NCBI RefSeq assembly: GCF_009847015.1
Contig: NZ_WVEM01000001.1
Span: 434,001-498,000 of the forward strand
Length of the DNA: 64,000 bases
Direction of reading: 5' to 3'
Source of the DNA: Sunxiuqinia indica
GTDB taxonomy: Bacteria; Bacteroidota; Bacteroidia; Bacteroidales; Prolixibacteraceae
Translations under genes and position numbers: made by a program
In this document: positions 1 to 9,674 of the stretch, in pieces
Layout of the letters: the number at the start of each line of letters is the position of its first letter
Position numbering within the stretch: the first letter of the stretch is position 1
The notes under the pieces: generated by a model
The model's input: the letters and a program-made list of their open reading frames with translations, nothing else
Database searches by the model: none
Told to the model about the DNA's origin: nothing

Positions 1-209
1 CCGATTTTGTTGGTGCGAGTGTTGAGCATTGGTTGAATAATAGAAAAGTGCTCGAATATGAGCGGGGAACACAAGCCTTTTATGCCTTGGTTGCCCGCAG
101 TAAATATGCAAAATGGGATGGTTTTGGAGGATGGGAATCCGGTCATATCCTGTTGCAAGATCATGGAAATGAAGTTCATTTCAGAAGTATAAAAATCCGC
201 AAGCTTTAA
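1..209 (+). CDS. DUF1080 / 3-keto-disaccharide hydrolase family protein, C-terminal fragment
   Basis: Open reading frame entering from the left edge (codons in frame from base 3) and ending at TAA 207-209; about 68 residues are visible. The end of the protein reads as a jelly-roll typical of DUF1080: [20 protein letters not shown] followed by IKIRKL, where the Q-DHG-x-V-x-FRxIxI pattern is the family's C-terminal signature. DUF1080 proteins are concanavalin-like beta-sandwich enzymes, several of which cleave 3-keto-glycosides. The next gene starts 5 nt downstream, so it is the first visible member of a three-gene operon with a sugar isomerase and a Gfo/Idh/MocA oxidoreductase. The N-terminus and any signal peptide lie outside the window. 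Confidence 0.8.
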   Translation, partial: DFVGASVEHWLNNRKVLEYERGTQAFYALVARSKYAKWDGFGGWESGHILLQDHGNEVHFRSIKIRKL

Positions 210-214
210 AGCTT

Positions 215-1048
215 ATGAAACTAATTGGGAAATTAATAGCCGGATTTGTTTTGGTTAGCATTTTTTGTGCTTGCCAAACTGAGCAGAAACCCCTTGTTCC
301 TGTTCAGAAAAAGGAGGTGAAGTTTAAACTTGGCGTTGCATCCTATTCGCTACGAAAGTTTAACTTAGACACGACCTTGGAATTTACCAAACAGTTAGGG
401 GCTGATTACATTGCATTTAAAAGCTTTCATTTGAAATTAGACGCCAGCGATAGTGAGATTGCAGAAGCGATCAAAATGACAAAAGAAGCTGGTCTCGACT
501 TATACGCCGGAGGTGTGATTTATATGCGAACTAAGGCAGAGGTTGATCAGGCTTTCGATTATGCACAAAAAGCAGGCATGGATATCATTGTTGGTGTTCC
601 GGATCACGAGTTGCTTCCTTATGTCGAGAGCAAAGTGAAAGAATATGATATCAAATTGGCGATCCACAATCATGGTCCCGGCGATAAGCTATATCCCAGT
701 GCCGAGAGTGCCTATGTTCTAATTAAAGAAATGGATCCCCGAATGGGATTATGCATCGATATTGGTCACACCAAACGAATTGGAAGAAGTCCGTCTGAAG
801 ACGTTCAGAATTATTTCGAGCGGATATTTGATATTCACATAAAAGATGTCACTAAAGCAGCCCCTGATGGATCGACCTGTGAAATAGGCCGTGGTGTAAT
901 CAATTTCAATCAGTTTTTAAATGACTTAGTTGAGCTGGGGTATGATGGTGTGTTAGCTTTTGAATTCGAAAAAGACGGAGATAATCCTTTTGTCGGAATG
1001 GCGGAGTCGATGGGATATGTAAAAGGTATATTATCAACAATTGAATAA
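215..1048 (+). CDS. Lipoprotein sugar phosphate isomerase/epimerase-like TIM-barrel protein
   Basis: 277 residues with a lipoprotein signal: a hydrophobic stretch at about 5-17, then SIFCACQ, with Cys20 (or Cys18) as the lipidated residue. The mature part is a xylose-isomerase-like (AP-endonuclease 2 superfamily) TIM barrel, with metal/substrate-site segments IHNHGPGDK (about 150), CIDIGHTKRIG (about 180), DIHIKDV and AFEFEKDGDNP near the end. Family members isomerise or epimerise sugars or keto-sugars; the substrate cannot be read from sequence. It starts 5 nt after the DUF1080 gene and is followed 18 nt later by a Tat-exported oxidoreductase, suggesting one operon acting on keto-sugars at the periplasmic face. 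No Shine-Dalgarno sequence is evident, as is normal in this phylum. Confidence 0.85.
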   Translation: MKLIGKLIAGFVLVSIFCACQTEQKPLVPVQKKEVKFKLGVASYSLRKFNLDTTLEFTKQLGADYIAFKSFHLKLDASDSEIAEAIKMTKEAGLDLYAGGVIYMRTKAEVDQAFDYAQKAGMDIIVGVPDHELLPYVESKVKEYDIKLAIHNHGPGDKLYPSAESAYVLIKEMDPRMGLCIDIGHTKRIGRSPSEDVQNYFERIFDIHIKDVTKAAPDGSTCEIGRGVINFNQFLNDLVELGYDGVLAFEFEKDGDNPFVGMAESMGYVKGILSTIE

Positions 1049-1066
1049 ACCAACAAACTAAATGAT

Positions 1067-2413
1067 ATGAGTACAAGTAGAAGAGATTTTTTAAGAAAAG
1101 CCGCAGTAGGTACTGCAGGAATAACATTGGGCGGATCAGCAATGGGAATGTCAGCAAAAAGTTATTCGCGGATTATTGGAGCAAACGACCGTTTAAATGT
1201 AGCGATTATGGGCTGCGGACGGCGTGTTGGAGCCTACTATAACGCAATAAAAGATAAAAACAATAATGTGGATCTGGCCTACATTTGCGATGTGATGAAA
1301 AGTCAGCGTGAAAAAGTTGCGAAAGATTTAGCCGGCGAAGTAACAGGAAAAGCAGAGCTGATTAATGATATTCGTGAAGTATTTGCAGATCAGAAAGTAG
1401 ATGCTGTTTTCAATGCAACACCAGACCACTGGCATGCACCCGGAACCTGGATGGCGATGGACGCTGGCAAACACGTATACATTGAAAAACCATGTAGTCA
1501 CAGCCCGCGTGAGGGAGAGTTGCTTGTTGCCTTTCAACAAAAATATGGCAAGGTGGTGCAAATGGGAAACCAGCAACGCTCATCAGCCGAATCAATCGAA
1601 ATTATAAAGGATATTCATGAAGGTGCGATTGGCGATGTTTATCGTGCAGTTGCTTTTTATTCGAATACACGTGGCGTAGTTCCAGTGCCTAAAATTGCTC
1701 CGGTACCCGAAGGGCTGGATTGGAACTTGTGGCAGGGGCCTGCTCCTCATGAAGAATATCGTCATGATACCTGGGATTATAACTGGCACTGGTATGGTTG
1801 GAAATGGGGAACAGCCGAAACCGGTAATAATGCGACTCACGAACTGGATATTGCTCGTTGGGCCTTACAGGTTGATTATCCGGAGCATGTGGAAGTACAA
1901 GCAGCTAAGCGTCATTATCTGGATGATGGTTGGGAAATGTATGATACGATGGACGCCAGTTTTCGATTTCCTGACAATAAAGTAATTGTTTGGGATGGGA
2001 AAAGTCGTAATGGATATAACACTTATGGCTCGGGACGCGGAACAATTATTTACGGTACCGAAGGTTCTGTGTTCGTTGATCGTGGAGGTTATAAACTATT
2101 CGATCGCGGAGGAAAGCTAGTCCGCGACAGCAAATCAGCTAGCAACGAAGCCGGAACTGCACTTGGTGGTGGTGGCGATATGACTGATGCGCACATTGTT
2201 AACTTCTTTGATAATATTCGCGGAAAATCGAGCCTGCTGAATTCACCAATTGATATGGGGGCCAAAAGCCAGATGTTGACTCATTATGCCAACATCGGTT
2301 ACCGTATAGGAAAATCGTATGACGTGGATACTAAAAGTGGAAGAATCTACGACCGGGATGCCATGAAACTTTGGGATCGCGAGTACGAACCAGGTTGGGA
2401 GCCCAAATTGTAA
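1067..2413 (+). CDS. Tat-exported Gfo/Idh/MocA family oxidoreductase
   Basis: 448 residues. The N-terminus MSTSRRDFLRKAAVGTAG is a twin-arginine signal (SRRDFLRK), so the protein is exported folded, probably with its nicotinamide cofactor bound. A Rossmann fold follows (NVAIMGCGRRVGAYY at about 45-60) and the Gfo/Idh/MocA hallmark GKHVYIEKP at about 134-142 carries the conserved lysine of the active site; PDHWHAPG just before it is typical of the Bacteroidota/Planctomycete branch. These enzymes oxidise or reduce sugar hydroxyls, often at C3. With the lipoprotein isomerase and DUF1080 protein upstream it forms a compact set matching known 3-keto-glycoside breakdown pathways. The exact substrate is not known. 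Confidence 0.9.
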   Translation: MSTSRRDFLRKAAVGTAGITLGGSAMGMSAKSYSRIIGANDRLNVAIMGCGRRVGAYYNAIKDKNNNVDLAYICDVMKSQREKVAKDLAGEVTGKAELINDIREVFADQKVDAVFNATPDHWHAPGTWMAMDAGKHVYIEKPCSHSPREGELLVAFQQKYGKVVQMGNQQRSSAESIEIIKDIHEGAIGDVYRAVAFYSNTRGVVPVPKIAPVPEGLDWNLWQGPAPHEEYRHDTWDYNWHWYGWKWGTAETGNNATHELDIARWALQVDYPEHVEVQAAKRHYLDDGWEMYDTMDASFRFPDNKVIVWDGKSRNGYNTYGSGRGTIIYGTEGSVFVDRGGYKLFDRGGKLVRDSKSASNEAGTALGGGGDMTDAHIVNFFDNIRGKSSLLNSPIDMGAKSQMLTHYANIGYRIGKSYDVDTKSGRIYDRDAMKLWDREYEPGWEPKL

Positions 2414-2434
2414 GTTTAGTTTTTGACTAAATAG

Positions 2435-2468
2435 AAAGAGCTAACCCCTTCATGGAGTTAGCTCTTTT
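2435..2468 (+). terminator. Rho-independent terminator (probably bidirectional)
   Basis: Stem AAAGAGCTAAC (2435-2445) pairs with GTTAGCTCTTT (2457-2467), 11-nt loop, followed by T residues. It lies between the convergent oxidoreductase gene and the GH31 gene, so it may serve both strands. A second inverted repeat, GCATTTGTG/CACAAATGC with a 4-nt loop, follows directly at 2469-2490. Confidence 0.8.
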
Positions 2469-2509
2469 GCATTTGTGTTAGCACAAATGCGTTTCACTTC
2501 TAATTGCAA

Positions 2510-4927
2510 TTATTCAACCAATGAGATTTTGAATTTGACGTTCGAGTAAGGATTCTCCGCAATTTTATAGCTGTCGCCATCACGTTTTAATGCTATTGTT
2601 TTTATTGAATCTCCATTCGGCAAGTATACTTTAGTTTGAATACGCTCCGCTGATTTGCCAAACACCTTCAATTCGACGGTGCTCCAATCCATGTCCTTTG
2701 TTGATTGGGCTAATTTAATGTGCGGAACAACAGTCCCTTTTTTTACGAGCATAATAACGGGTAGTTCTCCCGGAGTAATGGAGTGCCAGCCTTTTGTATA
2801 CGTTTCTCCGGTTTGGTAATCGATCCATTCGCCGTCAGGCAAATAAACATCGCGAGGAGCAATTTCTTCAAAAAGCGGTGCCACAAGGATATCGGAGCCA
2901 AAGAGGTATTCATTGTCAATCAACCACGATCCGGCATCATCCGGGTACTCCACAAACAATGCCCGCATCATGGGTAGTCCCTTTTCAGTGCATTCTTTTG
3001 CCTGAGCAATAATATATGGCATCAAGGTGTATTTCAAATTCACACTCTTTCGGAATTCATCCTGAAAATCCTTGCCATATTCCCAAGGCTCTTTTGGAGG
3101 CGCTCCGTGCGTGCGAGAATGAGAAGTTAACATGCCGAATGGAGTCCATCGGCGATAAAGTTCTTCCGGAGTTTTGAGCACAAAACCGCCAATATCGTGA
3201 CTCCAAAACGAAAAGCCGGACAACCCCATGCTTAAGCCGGCGCGAAGCGTTCCGGCCATGGCTGTGTTCGTGTTGGCAGCGTCGCCACCCCAGTGGAGTG
3301 GGTAACGCTGGCTGCCTGCCCAGGTCGAACGTGCCCAGATAATTGCATCTCCCGTCACTTCCTTGGTGATTTCAGCCACCGCTTTATTGTAGCGCAAAGG
3401 GTAAAGGTTATGCTCGTAGAAGCCCGTTTTTCCCGATGCGTATATCCCGCTGGCAGGAGCAGCTTCGCCAAAATCAACTTTAATTACACTAACACCCTGC
3501 TTGAGCAGACCGGCAATTTTCTCCTGATACCAGTCAACTGTTGCCTGGTTTGAGAAGTCAAGAACAGCATCTTCGTAGGGTAAGTTGCCTTTTGCATTTT
3601 TTACATACAGTTCTTTATCCAAAATTTCCTGAAACAATTCATTTTTTGGAACAAAGTAGGGCAGTTGCCACAAGCAAGTTTGAAAGCCCTGTTCTTTTAA
3701 ATCAGAAATCATATCAACAGGGTCGTCAAAGCGCGATTTTGAAAATTGGTAATCACAACGCCAATCATTTTCAAACCAGCCGGTGTCGAAATGAATTACA
3801 TCGCTTGGGATTTTATTTTCGCGCAGTTGATTGGCTACTTGTCGGCCGTCTTCTTCCGAGAAATAGGTAATCCGGCTCATCCACAATCCAAACGACCAAA
3901 GTGGAGGCATACTGGGTTTCCCGGTGAGGTTCGTATATTCATCTAAAATATCTTTTGGTTCTCCCAAGAACACAAACAGATCCAGTTTTTCGTCGCCGAT
4001 CATCAGGTTGGTGGCGGCGTTGTAATATTTCCCAAAATCGCAGGTGATTGGGGTTGACGTGTGCATAAACATACCATATCCGCGGCTACTCATAAAAAAC
4101 GGAATGGGTTTGTACATGCTTTCGTTTTGTACGCCGTTAGCATCATCGGTCCACAAAACCACTTTTTGTCCGCGCTTGTTTAGTCCTTTAAATGATTCGC
4201 CACAACCAAATATTTTTTCTCCGGGCGAAAGACTAAAAGTTGCTGACATGCTTCTGGAATAATCAGAAGAACGGCGAACATACGAGAAGGGCATGATGGG
4301 GGTGTAGGTTACATTGTTGTCTTCCCGGTTTAGCGTTTTGGTCAGCAGTTTCCCATCAGCATCGTAAATTTCAAGATGCCAGGGATTCTCACGAATAATA
4401 ACCGCCCCAAATTCACTTTTATACTGGTGACCACCTTCCATTTTCGAATACTCCCATGAATCGTCTTTTGGAGCAAAGCCATCAACCAGCATCAACGACG
4501 GTTCGTCTTCGTTTAATTCTTTACCTGTCTTCATTTGAATGCGGAATGCTTTGGGTGAAACAAACTCAATACTGAATGGGAGTGTTGGATCCGCTTCATA
4601 TTCAACCCCGGGAAACTCATTGCCATCGACAGGTTGTAAAAAAGCCAGCATATTGTTGAAAGCCTGACGAGTTTGATAGACATGACGTTTCCAGGTTACT
4701 TGGCCTGATCCTGTTTGCGGATCGAATGAGTTCAGCTGGTCAGCAACAAAATACGTGTTGGTAAAATTCATGAAATCCTCACTAATGTCAATGGGCTGGT
4801 TCAGTAAATACTGGTTGGAAGCTCCACTGGCATAAGGCATCTGTGCATTGGATTGCCAACTTCCGGTTAAGAAAATCAGCATTGCCGTTATTTTTAAAGT
4901 TTGTCTGAAAAGTTGTTGGTGCATCAT
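2510..4927 (-). CDS. Glycoside hydrolase family 31, probable alpha-xylosidase
   Basis: 805 residues with a signal peptide (hydrophobic 10-22, cleavage around SNA-Q29). GH31 layout: N-terminal beta-domain, (beta/alpha)8 catalytic domain from about 335, C-terminal beta-domains. The nucleophile is Asp485 in VIKVDFGEAAP and the acid/base Asp549 in LHWGGDAAN. The KxDFGE and HWGGD forms are those of YicI-type alpha-xylosidases rather than the WIDMNE form of alpha-glucosidases, so release of alpha-1,6-linked xylose from xyloglucan oligosaccharides is the best guess (inference). Last gene of a minus-strand operon, 7 nt after the GH3 gene; the product should be periplasmic. Confidence 0.9.
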   Translation of the reverse strand: MMHQQLFRQTLKITAMLIFLTGSWQSNAQMPYASGASNQYLLNQPIDISEDFMNFTNTYFVADQLNSFDPQTGSGQVTWKRHVYQTRQAFNNMLAFLQPVDGNEFPGVEYEADPTLPFSIEFVSPKAFRIQMKTGKELNEDEPSLMLVDGFAPKDDSWEYSKMEGGHQYKSEFGAVIIRENPWHLEIYDADGKLLTKTLNREDNNVTYTPIMPFSYVRRSSDYSRSMSATFSLSPGEKIFGCGESFKGLNKRGQKVVLWTDDANGVQNESMYKPIPFFMSSRGYGMFMHTSTPITCDFGKYYNAATNLMIGDEKLDLFVFLGEPKDILDEYTNLTGKPSMPPLWSFGLWMSRITYFSEEDGRQVANQLRENKIPSDVIHFDTGWFENDWRCDYQFSKSRFDDPVDMISDLKEQGFQTCLWQLPYFVPKNELFQEILDKELYVKNAKGNLPYEDAVLDFSNQATVDWYQEKIAGLLKQGVSVIKVDFGEAAPASGIYASGKTGFYEHNLYPLRYNKAVAEITKEVTGDAIIWARSTWAGSQRYPLHWGGDAANTNTAMAGTLRAGLSMGLSGFSFWSHDIGGFVLKTPEELYRRWTPFGMLTSHSRTHGAPPKEPWEYGKDFQDEFRKSVNLKYTLMPYIIAQAKECTEKGLPMMRALFVEYPDDAGSWLIDNEYLFGSDILVAPLFEEIAPRDVYLPDGEWIDYQTGETYTKGWHSITPGELPVIMLVKKGTVVPHIKLAQSTKDMDWSTVELKVFGKSAERIQTKVYLPNGDSIKTIALKRDGDSYKIAENPYSNVKFKISLVE

Positions 4928-4934
4928 TCAATAT

Positions 4935-7118
4935 TTATTGGTTTACGGTAATTGTTTGAGATAACTGGTTGTCGGCAGATGAACTGTTGACTAACAGGTT
5001 GAATTTTCCAGGTTCGACCACCCAATTTTGTTCTTCTTCGGAATAAAAGGCGAAGCTATTCACCGGAACTGTGATTGATACTTTTGTAGACTCGCCAGCT
5101 TGCAGAAATACTTTTTTGAACCCTTTGAGCTCTTTTGCTGGACGCATGACCGAGCTTTTAGGATCGGATACATATAGCTGAGCAACTTCAGCTCCACTTG
5201 TGTTTCCTGTATTTTTTAAACTGAATGTAAGCGTGATCTTGTCCGTTTGCATGTAGGATTTCTGGTCGGTTGTCAAATCGCTGTATTCAAACGTTGTATA
5301 AGACAATCCGTAGCCAAAAGGAAATAGAGGTTTTATATTTTTTGTGTCGTGCCAGCGGTAACCTACCAAAATTCCTTCTTTGTAATATTGATTAATGCTA
5401 TCTCCGGGGTAGGATAGTTCTCCAAAATGATGTGCCGCATTGTCTTTCAATTTAGCGGGAAAACTGAATGGCAACTTGCCGGATGGGTTTGCCTCTCCAC
5501 TAATTACATCCGCCAGCGCATAACCGGCATCACTGCCCAAATACCAGGCTTGCATCAATCCTTTAATGTCTTTCAGCCAGGGCATGGCAACGGCATTGCC
5601 ACTTACCAAAATTACTCCAGTGTTTGGGTTTGCTTCTGTTAAGTCTAGTAGTAATTCATTCTGGTTGTAAGGCAGGTTAAACGACAGGCGGTCTCCACCC
5701 TCGCAATCCTGATGATGGTTTTTGTTTAACCCACCAATAAATAATACGACGTCAGCTTTCCTCGCAGTTTCCACGGCAGCTTGGTGCAGACTGTCCTGAT
5801 CCAATGTTGATGGAACTACTCGTCCGTAGGTTGACGGGCCGGAGGCATATCCCATGGAATGCAGAATTGTGGCGTTTGTAAAACGATTTTGGATGCCTTT
5901 TAATGGTGAAATTTCGTACTGTGCTTTCAGTTCTGACGAACCTCCTCCGATAGTCATTTGCTTGGTGGCATTTTCTCCAATCACGGCAATGGTAATTTTC
6001 TTCTCCGGATCGATCGGGAAGAAGCTTTCCTCGTTCTTTAGCAGTACAATTCCTTCTGCCGCTACTTTGCGGGCTACATCATGGTGCTCCTTATTATTCA
6101 TTCGGCCCATTGGACGCTCAGGGTTCATGTTGGTCCGGAACATCAGCCTAAGGATGCGACGAACTTTATCATCGACAACCGATTCGTCAATTTCACCGCT
6201 TTTCAATTTATTGTAAAAGGCATTGGCCAGGTAATATTCATCGTAGGCAAAGTCGCGTGATGCAGTTAATCCGTTGGTCCAGCTACCCATTTCAATATCA
6301 AGTCCGTTCAGTGCCGATTCATCGGTGTCGTGGGCGCTTCCCCAATCGCTAACCACAACACCGTCAAAACCCCAGTCACCTTTTAAAATGTCATTCATTA
6401 AAACCTTATTCGTTGTGGCGTGCTGTCCATTGTACTTGTTGTAGGCTCCCATTAATGCCCACACTTCACCTTCTTGAACGGCCGCTTTAAAGGCAGGCAG
6501 GTAAATCTCATGCAGTGTCCGGTCGTCAACATTCACATTGATATGACCACGCCATTTTTCCTGATTGTTTAATGCATAATGCTTTACGCAGGCAGCTACT
6601 CCGTTTTCTTGAACACCTTTGATGTATGGAACAACAATTGTGGAAGCCAGGTAAGGATCTTCGCCCATGTACTCAAAATTCCGACCATTCATTGGCGTGC
6701 GATAAATGTTTACCCCAGGTCCGAGAAGGATTTCCTTTTTACGGTAGCGAGCTTCTTCGCCCAGTGCAAATCCGTATTCGTAAGCCAACTCCGGGTTGAA
6801 ACTGGCTGCCAAAGCGGTTAGGGCAGGGAAGGCGGTAATCGAATCGTTTGTCCATCCGGCATAGCCCCAGTTGTCCCAATTGATTTCGCCACGAACCCCG
6901 TGAGGCCCGTCTGACATCCAGATTTCTGGAATTCCCAATCGTGGAACCCCGGGAGAGCTAAATTTAGATTGAGCATGACACATGCTGACTTTTTCTTTTA
7001 AAGTCAACTGCTTTATGATTTTGTCAATTTTACGTTCTGTTGCAGCATCTGTTTGCTGTTGTGCAGGCACTATCTGGCTAACGACAGCCAGCATCAAAAA
7101 AAATAAGATCTTCTTCAT
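4935..7118 (-). CDS. Glycoside hydrolase family 3 beta-glucosidase
   Basis: 727 residues, signal peptide MKKILFFLMLAVVSQIVPAQ. GH3 order: TIM-barrel domain (about 30-330) with KH..N motif CVKHYALNNQE at about 177-187 and nucleophile Asp258 in GVVVSDWGSAHD; alpha/beta sandwich domain (about 350-560), and a C-terminal fibronectin-III-like domain (about 590-720). It is the two-domain-plus-FnIII type seen in BglX-like exo-beta-glucosidases/xylosidases acting on oligosaccharides in the periplasm. It sits between GH2 (45 nt upstream) and GH31 (7 nt downstream), so is co-transcribed. A beta-xylosidase or other exo activity is possible; beta-glucosidase is favoured by the neighbours. Confidence 0.92.
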   Translation of the reverse strand: MKKILFFLMLAVVSQIVPAQQQTDAATERKIDKIIKQLTLKEKVSMCHAQSKFSSPGVPRLGIPEIWMSDGPHGVRGEINWDNWGYAGWTNDSITAFPALTALAASFNPELAYEYGFALGEEARYRKKEILLGPGVNIYRTPMNGRNFEYMGEDPYLASTIVVPYIKGVQENGVAACVKHYALNNQEKWRGHINVNVDDRTLHEIYLPAFKAAVQEGEVWALMGAYNKYNGQHATTNKVLMNDILKGDWGFDGVVVSDWGSAHDTDESALNGLDIEMGSWTNGLTASRDFAYDEYYLANAFYNKLKSGEIDESVVDDKVRRILRLMFRTNMNPERPMGRMNNKEHHDVARKVAAEGIVLLKNEESFFPIDPEKKITIAVIGENATKQMTIGGGSSELKAQYEISPLKGIQNRFTNATILHSMGYASGPSTYGRVVPSTLDQDSLHQAAVETARKADVVLFIGGLNKNHHQDCEGGDRLSFNLPYNQNELLLDLTEANPNTGVILVSGNAVAMPWLKDIKGLMQAWYLGSDAGYALADVISGEANPSGKLPFSFPAKLKDNAAHHFGELSYPGDSINQYYKEGILVGYRWHDTKNIKPLFPFGYGLSYTTFEYSDLTTDQKSYMQTDKITLTFSLKNTGNTSGAEVAQLYVSDPKSSVMRPAKELKGFKKVFLQAGESTKVSITVPVNSFAFYSEEEQNWVVEPGKFNLLVNSSSADNQLSQTITVNQ

Positions 7119-7163
7119 TTTAATGAGTTTGTTTAATCCGTATGATTTGTAAGCTGCAAAAGC

Positions 7164-9674
7164 TTACTTAATTAGTTGAATTTGTATTGATGAAGAGATT
7201 AATCCCTCCGATTTAGCAATTAAAGAAATGGTCTCAGCATGTTCGCTCGCCTGAATAACTGCCAGGCATTTGCCGTGGAAAGCATTCATTTGGGAGCCTT
7301 TAAACGATAAATGGCTTGTTTGGTCACCGTTGTCAACACCTGCAAGTGTTGCATTCCCTTCCAATTCAAAATGAACCAGATTATCCGCATTGGGAACTAA
7401 ATTTCCATCCTTGTCGAGAACTTCGACAGTTACGAAAGAGAGGTCGTATTCATCTGCTTTTATTTGTGAACGATCAGCAGTTAGTTTGATTTTAGCGGGT
7501 TCCCCGGCTGTTCTAACTTCTGTTTCCAACACAACATGACCGTTTGTGCGGGAGACTGCCTTGAGCGTGCCCGATTCAAAAGGAACCCGCCACATCAGAT
7601 GAAGGTTCTCTGCGCTTTTTTGTTTTGTTCCTAATGATTTTCCATTCATAAATAGTTCAACCTCTTCGGCATTGGTGTAAGCCCAGATATCGACGTTTTG
7701 ACCTTCTTCCCAATTCCAGTGTGGCAAAATGTGCAACACATCTTTATCGGTCCATTCGCTTTGGTACATGTAGTAAACATCCTTTGGAAAACCCGCTAAG
7801 TCGATAATGCCGAAGTACGAACTGCGCGACGGCCACCAATAGGGCGTTGGTTCTCCCAGGTAATCAAACCCGGTCCAAACAAAAAGCCCTGAAATAAAGT
7901 CGCGGTCTCTGACTATTTTCCAGCTTTTTTCGTGGGTGGTTCCCCAGGGAACATGGCAGTTGTCGTAGGAGGAACAGGCCTGCGATTCGTCGTGGAAGGG
8001 AATGTCCCAGCGAACAGGCCAGATAAACATGCTATCGCTCGGCATCCGGTAATAGCCGCGAGTCATTAATCCCGAAGTACTCTCTGTGACGATGAAAGGC
8101 TTGCCGGGAAAGTTTTTTGAGACATCGTCGAACCACTGATCATGATAATTGTAGCCAATCAAATCCAACGTGTTTGCTTTATAAATATGATTGTTTGGAT
8201 CAGGTTCATTATTGCCCGTTGTAACTGGCCGTGTAGGATCGAGATTTCGAACTATGCGGGCTAATTTTTGCGTAAGCAGAGAGTTCACACTTAATTCGTT
8301 CCCACTTTGCGCCAATGCACTGGAATCTCGTTTAAAGTTGAGAAGTAGGTTTGCCGCTTTCAAATCCAAGGTGTCGGCATTCGCATCTGTCCATTGTTCC
8401 AACACTTCGTTACCAATGCTCCACATAAAGACGGAGGCGTGGTTCCGGTCTCGTTTGATGTGGTCTGTCAGGTCTCTTTCGTGCCAATCCGGAAAATAGC
8501 GAGCATAATCGTAAGGAGATTTCTTTTTTCGCCACATGTCAAATGTTTCATCCTGAACGATGAAGCCCATTTGATCGCACAATTGCAAAAGTTCAGGAGC
8601 AGGCGGATTGTGCGAGGTGCGGATAGCATTGCAGCCCATCTTTTTGAGTATTTCCAATTGACGTTCCAGCGCTCGTTTGTTTACTGCAGTTCCCAAACAA
8701 CCTAAGTCGTGATGATTGCAGACTCCCAGTATCTTTGTCGGTTTTCCATTCAGGAAAAAACCTTTGTCGGCAGTGAACTCAAAAGAGCGGATTCCGAAGT
8801 TTGTTTCATACTGGTCGATCAGTATTCCATCTTGCGTAATTTCGGAAATTGCTTTATACAGATATGGTTCCTCCGTTGACCAAAGGTTGGGATTTTTAAT
8901 GTCTAGCTTTTGGATATGCTGGTTTGTATCTCCTGCATGAATTTCGATCTCTCGTGATTCCCGAAGAACCTCTTTGTTATGCTGATCAATAATTCGGGTA
9001 ATAAGAATGATGGAGGCGTCGGATTTGCTCTTGTTTTCTAGGGTCGTTTCGATATTTATGGTAGCCTCGGTTTTTGTTACAGCTGGGGTTGTAATATAGG
9101 TTCCCCATTGAGCAACATGAATGGCATTGGTTTTGACCAACCATACATTTCGATAGATTCCGGAACCCGAATACCACCGTGAATTGGGCTGTTCGCTATT
9201 GTCAACCCGAACTGCCAAGGTGTTTTTTGTGCCAAAATTAAGGAAGGGCGTCAAATCATATCGAAACGAAATATAGCCATTCGGGCGTTTGCCTAGCAGG
9301 TTTCCGTTCAAATAAACTTCGCTGTTCATGTACACGCCATCGAAATCGATATAAAACTTTTTAGTGCTATCGGCAGCATCTGCATCAAATGTTTTTCGGT
9401 ACCAGGCTATTCCTCCTGGCAGTGCTCCACCTCCGGGAGTTGCCGGATTATCTTCGCTAAATTCACCTTCAATACTCCAGTCGTGAGGTAAGTTTAGAGA
9501 CCGCCACTGGTTGTCAATGTAATCGGGGCTTTTATAGATTTGATTATCCGAAAGTGTGAATTTCCAGTCTGTTGTAAATCGGATGATTTCCCTTGGTTTT
9601 TTGTTCACTGATTGACACGAAATAAAAAGAAATAGTAGTATCAGGCCGTTAAAGTAGTATCTGAATTTTTTCAT
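7164..9674 (-). CDS. Glycoside hydrolase family 2 beta-galactosidase-type lipoprotein
   Basis: 836 residues. Lipoprotein signal with Cys20 in LFLFISCQS. Domains: sugar-binding jelly roll (about 35-185), immunoglobulin-like domain (190-300), TIM barrel (300-600) with acid/base Glu423 in MWSIGNEVLEQW and nucleophile Glu531 in FIVTESTSG, then a DUF4982-like beta-domain (about 650-720, ELFMNGKSLG) and a last Ig-like domain (about 730-830). This architecture is usual for Bacteroidota GH2 beta-galactosidases; beta-glucuronidase or beta-mannosidase is less likely but not excluded. First gene of the GH2-GH3-GH31 operon; surface or periplasmic anchoring by lipid. Confidence 0.9.
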   Translation of the reverse strand: MKKFRYYFNGLILLFLFISCQSVNKKPREIIRFTTDWKFTLSDNQIYKSPDYIDNQWRSLNLPHDWSIEGEFSEDNPATPGGGALPGGIAWYRKTFDADAADSTKKFYIDFDGVYMNSEVYLNGNLLGKRPNGYISFRYDLTPFLNFGTKNTLAVRVDNSEQPNSRWYSGSGIYRNVWLVKTNAIHVAQWGTYITTPAVTKTEATINIETTLENKSKSDASIILITRIIDQHNKEVLRESREIEIHAGDTNQHIQKLDIKNPNLWSTEEPYLYKAISEITQDGILIDQYETNFGIRSFEFTADKGFFLNGKPTKILGVCNHHDLGCLGTAVNKRALERQLEILKKMGCNAIRTSHNPPAPELLQLCDQMGFIVQDETFDMWRKKKSPYDYARYFPDWHERDLTDHIKRDRNHASVFMWSIGNEVLEQWTDANADTLDLKAANLLLNFKRDSSALAQSGNELSVNSLLTQKLARIVRNLDPTRPVTTGNNEPDPNNHIYKANTLDLIGYNYHDQWFDDVSKNFPGKPFIVTESTSGLMTRGYYRMPSDSMFIWPVRWDIPFHDESQACSSYDNCHVPWGTTHEKSWKIVRDRDFISGLFVWTGFDYLGEPTPYWWPSRSSYFGIIDLAGFPKDVYYMYQSEWTDKDVLHILPHWNWEEGQNVDIWAYTNAEEVELFMNGKSLGTKQKSAENLHLMWRVPFESGTLKAVSRTNGHVVLETEVRTAGEPAKIKLTADRSQIKADEYDLSFVTVEVLDKDGNLVPNADNLVHFELEGNATLAGVDNGDQTSHLSFKGSQMNAFHGKCLAVIQASEHAETISLIAKSEGLISSSIQIQLIK

